A stretch of 64,000 nt of DNA from Acinetobacter sp. S54 (GTDB lineage: Bacteria; Pseudomonadota; Gammaproteobacteria; Pseudomonadales; Moraxellaceae): positions 62,001 to 126,000 of the forward strand of contig NZ_JACVUI010000002.1 of the NCBI RefSeq assembly GCF_016624945.1. The letters run 5' to 3'. The notes under the pieces are model-generated. The model searched no databases, was not told the origin of the DNA, and saw nothing but the letters and a program-made list of their open reading frames with translations. Position 1 is the first letter of the stretch. Each line of letters starts with the position of its first letter. The position numbers and the translations under genes are program-made. Below are positions 8,436 to 18,318 of the stretch, piece by piece.

Positions 8436-9947
8436 ATGCGTTACATCGATCCTAATCAACCTGCTTCAAAAGTTCAATTTAAAGCTCAATACGAAAATTT
8501 TATTGATGGGCAATGGGTTGCCCCTGTAAAAGGAGAATACTTTGAAAATATCTCTCCTGTCGATGGCAAAGTATTTACAAGAATTCCGCGCTCAAGTGCG
8601 GAAGATATTGAATTAGCACTAGATGCTGCTCATAAGGCTAAAGCACAGTGGAATAAAGCCTCTCCAACAACACGTTCAAATTTATTATTAAAAATTGCAG
8701 ATCGTCTTGAAGCCAATCTGGAAATGTTGGCAGTCGCTGAAACATGGGATAACGGTAAGCCTGTTCGTGAAACACTGGCTGCCGATATTCCATTGGCGAT
8801 TGATCATTTCCGTTATTTTGCAGGCTGTATCCGCGCTCAGGAAGGCGGCATCTCTGAGATTGATGAAGATACTATCGCCTACCATTTTCACGAGCCTTTA
8901 GGAGTGGTCGGCCAAATCATTCCATGGAATTTCCCAATTTTGATGGCTGCGTGGAAACTTGCACCCGCTTTAGCTGCAGGTAATTGTATTGTACTCAAAC
9001 CTGCGGAACAAACCCCAGCCAGTATTTTGGTCTTAGTTGAACTGATTCAGGATCTTTTACCTGCTGGCATTCTTAATATTGTGAATGGTTATGGGGTTGA
9101 AGTTGGTCGCCCACTGGCAACTAACCCGCGCATTGCAAAAATCGCATTTACGGGCTCCACCAAAGTCGGTCAACAAATCATGCAATATGCGACTGAGAAT
9201 ATTATTCCAGTCACGTTAGAACTTGGCGGCAAATCACCCAACATTTTCTTTGAAGATATTTTGGATAAAAAAGATGATTTTCTGGAAAAAACCCTAGAAG
9301 GCTTTGCCATGTTTGCTTTGAATCAGGGCGAAGTATGTACCTGTCCATCTCGAGCACTGGTTCAGGAAAGTATTGCTGATCGTTTCCTTGAAATGGCCAT
9401 TGAACGTGTTAAAAAGATCAAAACTGGACATCCTCTAGATACAGAAACTATGATTGGCGCACAAGCATCCAAGCAACAATTTGACAAAATTATTGGCTGT
9501 ATTGATACAGGTCGTAATGAAGGAGCACAATTACTCACGGGTGGTGATGCACGTCATGATGTCGATGGTGGTTTCTATATCGAGCCGACCATTTTCAAAG
9601 GCAATAACAGTATGAAGATTTTTCAGGAAGAAATTTTCGGCCCTGTTCTGTCCGTGGCCACATTTAAGGATTTTGATGATGCTATACGCATTGCCAATGA
9701 TACCGTTTATGGTTTAGGGGCAGGTGTCTGGTCACGTTCTGCGCACACTTCTTATCGTGCAGGTCGCGCGATTGAAGCAGGTCGTGTCTGGACCAATTGT
9801 TATCACATTTACCCTGCTCATGCTGCTTTTGGTGGTTATAAACAATCTGGTATTGGACGTGAAAACCACAAGATGATGCTCGACCATTATCAACAAACCA
9901 AAAATTTATTGGTCAGTTATTCAACCAAGCCAATGGGCTTTTTCTAA
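8436..9947 (+). CDS. NAD-dependent aldehyde dehydrogenase (AcoD/ExaC type)
   Basis: This 503-residue enzyme oxidises acetaldehyde-like aldehydes to acids. Visible: [22 protein letters not shown] (cofactor fold), FTGSTKVGQ, the general-base LELGGKSPN and the catalytic Cys in [11 protein letters not shown]. The chosen start gives [10 protein letters not shown] and has AAGGA 8 bases upstream; an in-frame start 45 codons earlier would cover the divergent promoter region and lacks a family-like N-terminus. It faces the GAF regulator at 7098 and lies near the iron alcohol dehydrogenase at 4782, which suggests a shared alcohol-oxidation role. A strong terminator follows. Confidence 0.94.
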   Translation: MRYIDPNQPASKVQFKAQYENFIDGQWVAPVKGEYFENISPVDGKVFTRIPRSSAEDIELALDAAHKAKAQWNKASPTTRSNLLLKIADRLEANLEMLAVAETWDNGKPVRETLAADIPLAIDHFRYFAGCIRAQEGGISEIDEDTIAYHFHEPLGVVGQIIPWNFPILMAAWKLAPALAAGNCIVLKPAEQTPASILVLVELIQDLLPAGILNIVNGYGVEVGRPLATNPRIAKIAFTGSTKVGQQIMQYATENIIPVTLELGGKSPNIFFEDILDKKDDFLEKTLEGFAMFALNQGEVCTCPSRALVQESIADRFLEMAIERVKKIKTGHPLDTETMIGAQASKQQFDKIIGCIDTGRNEGAQLLTGGDARHDVDGGFYIEPTIFKGNNSMKIFQEEIFGPVLSVATFKDFDDAIRIANDTVYGLGAGVWSRSAHTSYRAGRAIEAGRVWTNCYHIYPAHAAFGGYKQSGIGRENHKMMLDHYQQTKNLLVSYSTKPMGFF

Positions 9948-9968
9948 AAGCATTCTTTACCAGAGACG

Positions 9969-10001
9969 AAATAGAGGTGATTTATTCGCCTCTATTTTTT
10001 T
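9969..10001 (+). terminator. Rho-independent terminator of the aldehyde dehydrogenase gene
   Basis: A stem of about 12 bp (AAATAGAGGTGA / TTCGCCTCTATTT with one G-T pair) is followed by a T run. Confidence 0.9.
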
Positions 10002-10199
10002 AGAATAAAAATAAGATAGATATTTGAAAAAAATAAATATCTTAAAATTTTCTTTAAAAATTTGTATTGTCACTTTGTTTTTATCATTGATCATCCAAAA
10101 GCCGATCTGTATTTTCTTTTACGCTAAAGAAACATTCCAGTTTTCTTTTTTGCTGTTTTGGCTTAAGGTGAACCTAGTCGATGCAATACTGAATCTATT

Positions 10200-10916
10200 A
10201 TGACTCATCACGCCTTTTCCAAAACTATTTACGCTATTCAGCATCTCGCTTTTGAAGATTTAGGTTCATTAGAAGATATTTTTTATCAGTTAGGTTTTCG
10301 TATTCGCTATTTTGAGGCGGGTGTAGATGATCTGGCTCCGGCACTTAAATATGAGGGGCTAACCGTAATTTTAGGTGGGCCCATTGGAGTTTATGAAGAA
10401 CAAGATTATCCTTTTCTGACCCCAGAAATTGCATTACTCAAACAACGCCTCGTAGATAAAAAACCGACCTTAGGAATTTGCCTTGGTGCGCAGTTAATTG
10501 CCAGAGCACTAAATGCCAAAGTTTATGCAGGTCATCAAAAAGAAATAGGCTGGGGTGAGCTAGAAATCAACGACATTACTCATAATATTCTTGAACCGCT
10601 GGAAGGTGTTGCTGTTTTGCATTGGCATGGTGATACATTTGACTTGCCTGAAAATGCCACTTTACTGGCCAGTTCTGTACTTTATCCTCATCAGGCATTT
10701 TCTATTGAGCAGCATGTACTGGCGTTACAATTTCATATTGAAGTTGCAGAAGATATGTTTGAACGTTGGCTCATTGGCCATACTTGCGAATTACGCCAAG
10801 CTAAATTCTCAATTCCCGAATTACGTGAAGAAAATGCATTGCATGCCCAAAATCTTGAACATGCGGCGTACCATGTGGTTAAACGATTTTTAAAGCAAAT
10901 TCAATTATTAAATTAA
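10200..10916 (+). CDS. Class I glutamine amidotransferase-like protein
   Basis: This 238-residue protein carries a complete class I amidotransferase fold: GGPIGVYEEQDYPFL, nucleophile elbow GICLGAQ with its Cys, and ALQFHIEV supplying the His, as in stand-alone GuaA-like proteins. It probably hydrolyses glutamine or a gamma-glutamyl compound in the cytoplasm. The 250-base upstream gap holds the terminator of the aldehyde dehydrogenase and an AT-rich stretch; the start ATG has no strong ribosome site. The physiological acceptor is unknown; a free-standing gamma-glutamyl hydrolase is possible. Confidence 0.85.
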   Translation: MTHHAFSKTIYAIQHLAFEDLGSLEDIFYQLGFRIRYFEAGVDDLAPALKYEGLTVILGGPIGVYEEQDYPFLTPEIALLKQRLVDKKPTLGICLGAQLIARALNAKVYAGHQKEIGWGELEINDITHNILEPLEGVAVLHWHGDTFDLPENATLLASSVLYPHQAFSIEQHVLALQFHIEVAEDMFERWLIGHTCELRQAKFSIPELREENALHAQNLEHAAYHVVKRFLKQIQLLN

Positions 10917-10936
10917 ACAAAGCCTTACCGCCGTCT

Positions 10937-11344
10937 TTAATTTTCAGAAGAAAATAAGTCAATTACATCCTGTTCCGTCATCCGTTTGGCTGAAGATAAA
11001 AATGGATAATAAGCAGGCTTGTGATCGGTATAAATCTCCAGATGAATTTTTGCGTGATCGGGCAACTCGAAAAGCTGAGCATTTACACTATAATAGTCAC
11101 GCTCATTCAGCTTGTAATATAAATTTGTGCCACATTCTTTACAGAAATATCGAGCTGCCCACTCGGAAGACGCGTATTTTCCAATTGATTTTTCACCAGT
11201 CACTTTTAAATGATCTACTACTTCTAAAGTCAGAGATGGCCCGCCACCCCATTTGCGGCACATAGAACAATGACAAACGGCGATTTGTTCTGTGCGAATA
11301 TTTACCTCAAATTTAACTGTTCCACATAAACATTGGCCTAACAT
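10937..11344 (-). CDS. GFA-family zinc protein (CENP-V/Gfa-like)
   Basis: This 135-residue protein has the Cys pattern of the glutathione-dependent formaldehyde-activating family: CLCGTVKFEV, CHCSMCRKWGG and CKECGTNLYY, which bind two zinc ions. The chosen ATG (MLGQCLCG) has AAGAGG 6 bases upstream; a TTG six codons earlier lies inside that ribosome site and is rejected. The family name is historical and formaldehyde chemistry is not demonstrated for most members. It converges with the amidotransferase gene. Confidence 0.85.
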   Translation of the reverse strand: MLGQCLCGTVKFEVNIRTEQIAVCHCSMCRKWGGGPSLTLEVVDHLKVTGEKSIGKYASSEWAARYFCKECGTNLYYKLNERDYYSVNAQLFELPDHAKIHLEIYTDHKPAYYPFLSSAKRMTEQDVIDLFSSEN

Positions 11345-11827
11345 TGGTTTTCCTCTTATCAAGTGATTTGATTATTTTTATTTCATTGCTATTCTACAAA
11401 ATAAAAAAACTGATGATGACTTTTAATTACATGAATGCATTCGTCAAACTGTAAATTATTATTTCATCATACTTTGATCTTTGAGGGTAATATTTAGGGT
11501 GATCTCCTCATAAAAATCCAAATAATAGAATTTAAACTTTAATTAAAATATCAAAATAAATATAGAATTCTAATTTATAGACAAATTAAATGAACTTTAA
11601 AAACACAACTAAAATTTTCATTGTAATTCTTCACTTTTAATCAGTTTTTATAAACTTAAACTTAACACATACACACTCAATATGAATTTAATTATACAAT
11701 TAGCCAAATGAAGTGAAATTGGTCATTTTTTCGACATTAACTTTTTATCGAATATGGACATAATTTTATTATACCTCCGAGCATCACATGAATGATGTTT
11801 CCTACTGAATAATTTAAAGTGAGTTTT
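11345..11827. other. AT-rich intergenic stretch, no gene seen
   Basis: About 480 bases, strongly AT-rich, between the GFA gene and the GNAT gene. I see no convincing ORF with a ribosome site, no RNA gene and no clear repeat. The composition matches the low-GC acetyltransferase/beta-lactamase pair that follows. Confidence 0.6.
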
Positions 11828-12274
11828 ATGATTAAAATATGTGAAGTAGATAAAGATAATTGCTTTGATATCTGTGAATTAACAAGTAATAAAGATGGTA
11901 TCGGTACCATCTTTGAAGACTTTATCTGCTGCAATGCTATTTCTCTGGCTGAATCAAAATATTATCCTGAGTGTAAACCCAAAGCTTTATATAATCATGA
12001 AACTTTAATTGGTTTTTTTATGTATAAACATTTTTCTTCTTCTAATGAAGTAGAAGTTTGCCGTTTTATGATTGATTATAAATTTCTAGGACAAGGCTAT
12101 GGCCGAAAATCTTTTTCCTCTATCTTGGATTTTTTTAAGCGTGATGGGATTAAAACTGTAAACATTATGATTGATGATCACAATGTAATAGCTAAAAATT
12201 TGTATACTTCATTTGGTTTTATTTTTACGGGTAAAATCCTAAAAGAAGAATATTATTATCAACTCAAATTTTAA
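11828..12274 (+). CDS. GNAT-family N-acetyltransferase
   Basis: This 148-residue protein shows the GNAT acetyl-CoA-binding loop: FMIDYKFLGQGYGRKSF, followed by NIMIDDHNVIAKNLYTSFGF, the usual beta5-alpha4 pair. The ATG at 11828 is preferred over an in-frame GTG three codons upstream because an AGTGAG lies just before it. The substrate cannot be predicted. The gene is clearly more AT-rich than the surrounding chromosome and is followed after 8 bases by the beta-lactamase-like gene, so the two probably share a transcript and an origin by transfer. Confidence 0.85.
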   Translation: MIKICEVDKDNCFDICELTSNKDGIGTIFEDFICCNAISLAESKYYPECKPKALYNHETLIGFFMYKHFSSSNEVEVCRFMIDYKFLGQGYGRKSFSSILDFFKRDGIKTVNIMIDDHNVIAKNLYTSFGFIFTGKILKEEYYYQLKF

Positions 12275-12282
12275 TTAGAAGT

Positions 12283-13587
12283 ATGAATAATTTCGACAAC
12301 TATATTTATGCCGAACTAAAACGCCAGAATATACCAGGAATCGCTGTTGGTATCTTTCAAAATGGTCATCCTGTCTTTATGCAAGGATATGGTTTATCTA
12401 ATATAGAGCATAATGTGCCTGTTTTAACGAATACCGTTTTTCAAACCGCCTCTATCGGAAAAATGTTTACTGCTATGGCAGTCATGTTGCTGGTTGAAGA
12501 TAAAAGAATAAGGCTTGATGAATCCATTACAGCCTATTTACCGACTGCACCTAAACATTGGCAAACCATCACACTACGACATTTACTAACGCATACATCA
12601 GGTTTAGGTGCCATTGATATAGATATTAAACAGGAATTCACAGACGATGAATATCTTGAATATTATTATGCAGCACCCATTGAGTTTTTGCCTGGCGAAC
12701 GTTGGTCATACAGTAATACTGGATATTCAGTATTAGGCTTTATAATTAATAAAGTTACTGGCAAACAGTATGGAGTAATTTTACAGCAGCGCCTTTTTAA
12801 TCCAGCCGGTATGCATAGTGCATGTATCATTAACGATACTGATATTGTTATGCATCGAGCAGCAGGTTATGAAAATATTCTGGGAGAAATAAAAAATCAG
12901 CAATGGATCTCTGCTTCAGCCAATACCCTAGCAGAAGGATCCTTATTGTTATCTTTAGAAGATTACCTTAAATGGGATAATATTGTTGCGTCTCGACGTA
13001 TTTTATCTAAAGAATCATGGAAGCAAATTTTAAGTCCTGTTGTCTTAAATAATGGTCAAAGTTATCCCTATGGTTTTGGTTGGGATATTCAACATCATAA
13101 TCAGAACCAATTGATCATAGGACATGAGGGCTCATGGCAAGGATTCCGAACAGCACTACAACGCTATGATCAGGATGGAATTACATTTGTTGTCTTAGCA
13201 AACGTAAATAATGCAAATGTTGGTGAAATATTGAAACATGTAGCTGTGCTATATAATCCCAATTACAAAGATAATTCAGAGAAAAATAGGGATGACCTGT
13301 TTCCTTCGCTAACAAGGGAGTTAATAAAAAAAATATACTTCATCATTGATCAAAAATTTTTTGATCAAGTTGAGTCCAATGTTTCTCAAAATATTTTAGT
13401 ATCTTATTTGGAAGCCCTTGTAAAAGAAAATATAGCTCATCAGCTTTTTTTGATTAATGATCAGCCGAATGGTATTCATTTAGATCGGATTTACAAAATC
13501 CATTTTAGAACTAAGACTTTAACTATTTATGTAAGTTTTAATCAAACACTAATGAACATTTATTCTTTATTCATTTATTTAGAATAG
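12283..13587 (+). CDS. Serine beta-lactamase-like hydrolase (class C/PBP4-like)
   Basis: This 434-residue member of the beta-lactamase superfamily has the SxxK tetrad SIGK near residue 58 in FQTASIGKMFTAMAVMLLVED, the YxN motif YSNTGYSVLGF, and a late GHEGSWQGF replacing KTG. Such proteins include esterases, D-aminopeptidases and peptidases; resistance to beta-lactams is not implied. No signal peptide is visible, so a cytoplasmic or atypically exported enzyme is likely. The last 130 residues form an extra C-terminal region without a recognised motif. It follows the GNAT gene by 8 bases and shares its low GC content. Confidence 0.85.
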   Translation: MNNFDNYIYAELKRQNIPGIAVGIFQNGHPVFMQGYGLSNIEHNVPVLTNTVFQTASIGKMFTAMAVMLLVEDKRIRLDESITAYLPTAPKHWQTITLRHLLTHTSGLGAIDIDIKQEFTDDEYLEYYYAAPIEFLPGERWSYSNTGYSVLGFIINKVTGKQYGVILQQRLFNPAGMHSACIINDTDIVMHRAAGYENILGEIKNQQWISASANTLAEGSLLLSLEDYLKWDNIVASRRILSKESWKQILSPVVLNNGQSYPYGFGWDIQHHNQNQLIIGHEGSWQGFRTALQRYDQDGITFVVLANVNNANVGEILKHVAVLYNPNYKDNSEKNRDDLFPSLTRELIKKIYFIIDQKFFDQVESNVSQNILVSYLEALVKENIAHQLFLINDQPNGIHLDRIYKIHFRTKTLTIYVSFNQTLMNIYSLFIYLE

Positions 13588-13805
13588 TGAATTCAATCTG
13601 AGACTTCCCCTTCTATTTTAGTTAAGTTTACTTATTTAGTATTTATCTAAAAATTTTTATTTAGTTCGTTTTTATCACTTATTTTTATAGTTTGATTCTT
13701 TAATTTTCAGTTTAAAGAAATAAATCAATTTTTAGAATGTGTAGGCAATAAAAAAGACTTATACAATATTTATAAAATACCATATAAGCCCTTATTTTTT
13801 AAATA

Positions 13806-14387
13806 TTATTTCTTAGCAGCTTCTGCTTCAGTTGTAATATTTACAGTAATCTTATCTCCAACATTAGGTACGTAATTTCCAATACCAAATTCAGAACGAT
13901 TAAATGAAGTGGTTGCATTAAAACCAATCGCAGGTACTTTTGCCATTGGATGTTCACCTTGTTTATTTAACACAGCATCCAATACCACTGGTTTAGTAAT
14001 ACCTTTAACAGTCAAATTACCTGTAATTTTGAAATGCTTTTTGTCTTTTGTCTCAACTTTAGTACTTTTAAATGTAATATTTGGATATTTCGCTGCATTA
14101 AACCAACCTTCTTCCTGAAACTCCTTATCCAAAGCCGCTACGTTTGTGTTGACGCTGCTTACAGGAATCGTTACTTCTACAGAAGAATTTGCAGGTTTTG
14201 TATTGTCAACTTTAATCACCCCTTGAATATCGCTAAAGTTTGCACTTGGTGTAGAGAAACCAAAGTGGTTCCATGAAAATACTGTCGCTGTATGGGTTGG
14301 GTCAATTTTATAATCTACTGGCGCAGCTAAGGTGAAAGAACTTGCTACTGCAATCGCTAAACCAAATGATAATGTTTTTAAACGCAT
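13806..14387 (-). CDS. YceI-family periplasmic lipid-binding protein
   Basis: This 193-residue protein starts with a cleavable signal peptide (MRLKTLSFGLAIAVASSFTLAAPVD, cut after LAA). It has the YceI beta-barrel hallmarks: YKIDPTHTATVFSWNHFGFS, a GNLTVKGITKPVVLD segment and VPAIGFNATTSFNRSEFGIGN. Family structures bind polyisoprenoids in the barrel; the in vivo role (acid, osmotic or lipid stress) is unsettled. It is monocistronic, with AT-rich flanks. Confidence 0.92.
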   Translation of the reverse strand: MRLKTLSFGLAIAVASSFTLAAPVDYKIDPTHTATVFSWNHFGFSTPSANFSDIQGVIKVDNTKPANSSVEVTIPVSSVNTNVAALDKEFQEEGWFNAAKYPNITFKSTKVETKDKKHFKITGNLTVKGITKPVVLDAVLNKQGEHPMAKVPAIGFNATTSFNRSEFGIGNYVPNVGDKITVNITTEAEAAKK

Positions 14388-14689
14388 GATTTTTTTCCTA
14401 CTCAGTGAATAATGGTAAGTTTATACTTTGCTGGTTTTAATACACTGTTATTTATAAGACGAATTGTTGCAAGCATGCAACAATATCAATTTAATTAAAA
14501 TTACTTAACAAAATCAAAAAATAATGAGCATAATATCAAAAATAATTAAATAAAGTTAATAAAAATCAATATTTGTTTAGATAAACTAATTAAAAAACTT
14601 TAAGAAGAATATTCCTACATACAAAATGACAACAAGTTCAGCCTCTTTTATGTTAAAGATATATTTTATTGCTTCATTTAGGTTCTTGT
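14388..14689. other. Divergent intergenic region between yceI-like and osmC-like genes
   Basis: About 300 AT-rich bases serve as the promoter region for two divergent genes. I see no ORF and no RNA structure strong enough to call. Confidence 0.5.
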
Positions 14690-15097
14690 ATGTTAGACAT
14701 TGTTCAAGCTAAAAGTACTCAAACGCCCTATCGTGTCACCCTTACCGATCCTTCTGGCCATGTGTGGTATGCCGATGAACCGATCGAAAAAGGCGGGCAA
14801 AATACCGCCCCTGATCCAGTGCAGCTTTTACTTTCTGCCTTGGGTGCATGTACGACGATCACTTTAGAAATGTATGCGAATCATAAAGGTATCAAACTTG
14901 AACATGTCCACGTTAATTTAACAATGAATCCGAACGGTCCCCCAGAAACAGGGCAAAATAATATTGAACGCAAAATAATATTAAAAGGTGAATTTACAGA
15001 AGACCAGCATAAACGTTTATTAAAAGTTGCTGAAAGCTGCCCTGTCCATAAAATTCTAACCTCGAATATTTCGATTCAGACGGACATGACATTTTGA
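14690..15097 (+). CDS. OsmC-family peroxiredoxin-like protein
   Basis: This 135-residue protein has both OsmC cysteines: the first in LLSALGACTTITLEMYANHKG and the second in AESCPVHKIL. Such proteins reduce organic hydroperoxides or related electrophiles, using the paired thiols at the dimer interface. The ATG at 14690 has an AGG 7 bases upstream; an earlier TTG adds seven residues outside the family pattern. The family is clear; the hydroperoxide substrate is inferred. Confidence 0.9.
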   Translation: MLDIVQAKSTQTPYRVTLTDPSGHVWYADEPIEKGGQNTAPDPVQLLLSALGACTTITLEMYANHKGIKLEHVHVNLTMNPNGPPETGQNNIERKIILKGEFTEDQHKRLLKVAESCPVHKILTSNISIQTDMTF

Positions 15098-15224
15098 TTT
15101 CACACCCAATGATTGGAATACACATTTAAATCGCTCAGGAATATTTAAAAATCAATTAAATATTCTCTGAGAAAAGTTGTATGAAATTAATAGGGTAAAT
15201 AAACATTCCTGTATTTATTCAAAA

Positions 15225-15506
15225 TTAGTCAATCCTTTGCCAATGACTTCCAATTTGAACGAAATCAGGTAGCTTATCACTATGAAATACATTGTTTTCA
15301 TTATCAACGGCAAATCTTGACACAGTATTTTCAGTATCATTCCCTAACTTTTGATAAAAACTAAATTCACCCAACACCCCATCCAACGCTGTAGAGTTCT
15401 TAATATCTATAGCCAATGCGTTAGACATATATTGTGATGGGTTGAGAATAAATTCGCATTCCCCTGTGATTGTTTCCCCTTCCAGCGCGACAAATGAAAA
15501 TTTCAT
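15225..15506 (-). CDS. Small hypothetical protein (93 aa)
   Basis: This protein (MKFSFVALEGETITGECEF) is predicted mostly beta and acidic, with no Cys cluster, signal peptide or membrane segment. The ATG is preferred over a TTG four codons upstream because GGAT lies 7 bases before it. It lies downstream of tkt on the same strand but beyond the tkt terminator, so it has its own promoter. I do not recognise the family. Confidence 0.6.
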   Translation of the reverse strand: MKFSFVALEGETITGECEFILNPSQYMSNALAIDIKNSTALDGVLGEFSFYQKLGNDTENTVSRFAVDNENNVFHSDKLPDFVQIGSHWQRID

Positions 15507-15562
15507 AGTAATATCCAATGAGACTCATGCTTTAAAAAAATATAGCACAGAAATATTGAATC

Positions 15563-15597
15563 AAAAAAACCCAGTCAATCTTTTGATCGACTGGGCT
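15563..15597 (-). terminator. Rho-independent terminator of the transketolase gene
   Basis: On the minus strand an 11-bp stem CCCAGTCGATC / GATTGACTGGG (one G-T pair) with an AAAA loop is followed by TTTTTTT, 31 bases after the tkt stop. Confidence 0.92.
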
Positions 15598-15627
15598 TTC
15601 AGAGTTCTATGCTTTGCTGAAATTAGT

Positions 15628-17616
15628 TCAAGCAGTTAAAGATTTAACCGCATCAACAACTGCGTCAGTTGTGATACCAAAGAACTTAAATAAATCCTTG
15701 GCTGGCGCAGATTCACCATAAGTAGTCATACCAATCACTTTGCCATCTAAACCGACGAACTTCCACCAATAATCCACATGTGCTGCTTCAACTGCAACAC
15801 GAGCGCGGATATTGGAAGGCAGGACGGTCTCACGGTACGCAGCATCCTGCTTCATGAATTCTTCTGCACATGGCATAGAGACCACTCGTACACCTTCAAG
15901 TTGCGCATAAGCATTCATCGCCAATTCGACTTCTGAACCCGTGGCAATAATAATGGCTTTAAGCTCACCTTTTTCCTGAGCCAATACATAGCCACCTTTT
16001 GCAGCATTCTGAATTTGCTGTTCAGTGCGAGTCTGAAATGCTAGATTCTGACGAGACAGGATCAATGCAGATGGACCATCTTTACGCTCTAAAGATGCTT
16101 TCCACGCAATGGCCGTTTCAACTGTATCCGCAGGACGCCAAGTGTTGAGATTCGGTGTAGAACGTAATGATGCAATTTGCTCTACAGGCTGGTGGGTTGG
16201 ACCATCCTCACCCAAACCGATAGAATCATGGGTATAAACATGAATCACACGTTGCTTCATCAATGCAGACATACGCACTGCGTTACGCGCATATTCCATA
16301 AACATTAAGAAAGTGGCTACATAAGGAATAAAACCACCGTGTAGGGCAGCACCATTGGCAATGGCAGTCATACCAAACTCACGTACACCATAATGCACAT
16401 AATTACCCGCAGGATTGTCCTGAACGCCCACACAACCTTTCCATAAAGTCAGGTTAGAACCTGCAAGGTCAGCAGAACCACCTAATAACTCAGGCAACAA
16501 TGGCCCAAAGGTTTGCAAGGTATTCTGGCTCGCTTTACGGGTAGCAATGCTTTCAGCTTTAGCATTCGTTTCTGCAATGAATGCATCTGCTTTTGCAGAA
16601 AAATCAGCAGGTAGATCGCCAGAAATACGACGTAGTAATTCAGCAGCTTCAGTTGGATACTTTTCTTGGTACGTTGCAAATACCTGATCCCAAGCAGATT
16701 CAACTTGTTGGCCTTTTGCTTTGGCATCCCACTGGGCATAAATGTCCGCAGGAATACTAAAAGATTCATCTTCCCAACCTAACACTTCACGAGTTAGCTT
16801 GATTTCATCTATACCAAGCGGCGCACCATGACTGTCTTCTTTACCTTGTTTATTCGGAGAACCTAAACCAATAATGGTTTTACAAATAATGAGGGTAGGT
16901 TTAGACGTTTCAGCCTGTGCTTGAATCGTTGCCTGACGAATAGCATCGCCATCATGACCATCGGCGCGTAGCACTTGCCAACCGTATGAATTGAAACGCT
17001 GCTCGGTATCATCACTGAACCAGCCCTCAACTTCACCATCAATAGAAATACCATTGTCATCATAATAGGCAATCAGTTTACCTAGACCTAATGTTCCAGC
17101 CAAAGAACATGCTTCATGGGAAACCCCTTCCATTAAGCAGCCATCACCTAGAAAACAATACGTATAATGATCCACTACTGTTAAATCAGCTTTGTTAAAT
17201 TGTGCTGCTAATGTTTTTTCAGCTAATGCAAAACCTACCGCGTTGGCAATCCCCTGACCTAAAGGACCTGTTGTAGTTTCAATACCAGGCGCATAACCTA
17301 ATTCAGGATGACCTGGTGTTTTAGAATGTAGTTGACGGAATTGCTTGATATCTTCAATTGAAACATCGTAGCCTGTTAAATGCAGCAATGCGTATTGCAA
17401 CATTGAGCCATGACCATTTGATAACACAAAGCGATCGCGATTGGCCCATTGAGGATTAGCTGGGTTATGGTTTAAAAACTCACGCCAAACGACGTCTGCA
17501 ATGTCTGCCATACCCATCGGCGCACCAGGATGGCCTGAATTTGCCTGTTGTACAGCATCCATAGCCAATACACGAATTGCATTTGCAACACGACGTTCGT
17601 TTAAAGGGGTCGTCAT
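15628..17616 (-). CDS. tkt: Transketolase
   Basis: This 662-residue thiamine-pyrophosphate enzyme transfers two-carbon ketol units between pentose-phosphate and glycolytic sugars. Visible: [18 protein letters not shown], the thiamine-binding [37 protein letters not shown], and in the second half [19 protein letters not shown] with the catalytic-region His. Full length, monocistronic, with its own terminator. In Acinetobacter, which lacks a complete upper glycolysis, it supports pentose and erythrose-4-phosphate supply. Confidence 0.96.
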   Translation of the reverse strand: MTTPLNERRVANAIRVLAMDAVQQANSGHPGAPMGMADIADVVWREFLNHNPANPQWANRDRFVLSNGHGSMLQYALLHLTGYDVSIEDIKQFRQLHSKTPGHPELGYAPGIETTTGPLGQGIANAVGFALAEKTLAAQFNKADLTVVDHYTYCFLGDGCLMEGVSHEACSLAGTLGLGKLIAYYDDNGISIDGEVEGWFSDDTEQRFNSYGWQVLRADGHDGDAIRQATIQAQAETSKPTLIICKTIIGLGSPNKQGKEDSHGAPLGIDEIKLTREVLGWEDESFSIPADIYAQWDAKAKGQQVESAWDQVFATYQEKYPTEAAELLRRISGDLPADFSAKADAFIAETNAKAESIATRKASQNTLQTFGPLLPELLGGSADLAGSNLTLWKGCVGVQDNPAGNYVHYGVREFGMTAIANGAALHGGFIPYVATFLMFMEYARNAVRMSALMKQRVIHVYTHDSIGLGEDGPTHQPVEQIASLRSTPNLNTWRPADTVETAIAWKASLERKDGPSALILSRQNLAFQTRTEQQIQNAAKGGYVLAQEKGELKAIIIATGSEVELAMNAYAQLEGVRVVSMPCAEEFMKQDAAYRETVLPSNIRARVAVEAAHVDYWWKFVGLDGKVIGMTTYGESAPAKDLFKFFGITTDAVVDAVKSLTA

Positions 17617-18318
17617 AGGTCAGCGTCCAAATAAATCGATAGAATAAAAAAGATGAGCATGAATCGGGATTCAAAAGCAGGCTATATTGTCTTAAAAAAA
17701 CATGCACGGGTAAAGCCTATGTCGTGATTTTCCGTACTTTTATATGTCACTTTTGGCTGAATCCTTGTAAATCGCGTACCGATAGATTTGAATTAATATC
17801 GCTTTTTCTTATCCGCCCTCACGCCATACAATCTTCACGCCTTCAAAATAGCCATATAAAACAATATTAATCAGTTACTTAAATTTATTAAATAATTTTT
17901 AAAATGCTTAATTTTACCTGTATTTCACATGTAAAAAATTCCGCACCAACAAAAAAGAATTTTAATCATCTATTCCTAAAAATAATGAATTAAATTCACC
18001 TCTACTTTTATATTTTATTTTTATTGCGATATCGTATCAAATGTTGAGTATTCAATAAAAAAAGAAGGTTTATATTATAAAATCTGCAAGATAAATAAAA
18101 ATTATTTTATAAATCAAAATATTATTTTAAATATAAAAGACTAAAAATGACATTAATGGGTTGTTTTATCGCTTCTATATAAATTTTACTCATACGCATA
18201 TCAGATAAAACAAGGCAAAAAGTAAATAAATTCACGCAATTTAATCAGGTTAAGCTAGTCCTAAAGGGCAAGTCGATGTAACATATTATGTCTTTAAAAT
18301 TACTGTGATAGGACTTTC
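17617..18318. other. Long divergent intergenic region tkt-metK
   Basis: About 700 bases, very AT-rich in the middle. It must hold the promoters of tkt (minus) and metK (plus). I see no ORF with a ribosome site. I looked for a SAM-type riboswitch before metK and could not fold one with conserved elements. A structured leader just upstream of metK cannot be excluded. Confidence 0.5.

Noticed and set aside
12283..13587. Antibiotic-resistance class C beta-lactamase
   Set aside because: SxxK and YxN are present, but KTG is replaced, there is no signal peptide, and the protein has an extra C-terminal region; an esterase or peptidase is more likely.
17900..18318. SAM riboswitch before metK
   Set aside because: The leader has no recognisable conserved SAM-type helices; only AT-rich sequence is seen.
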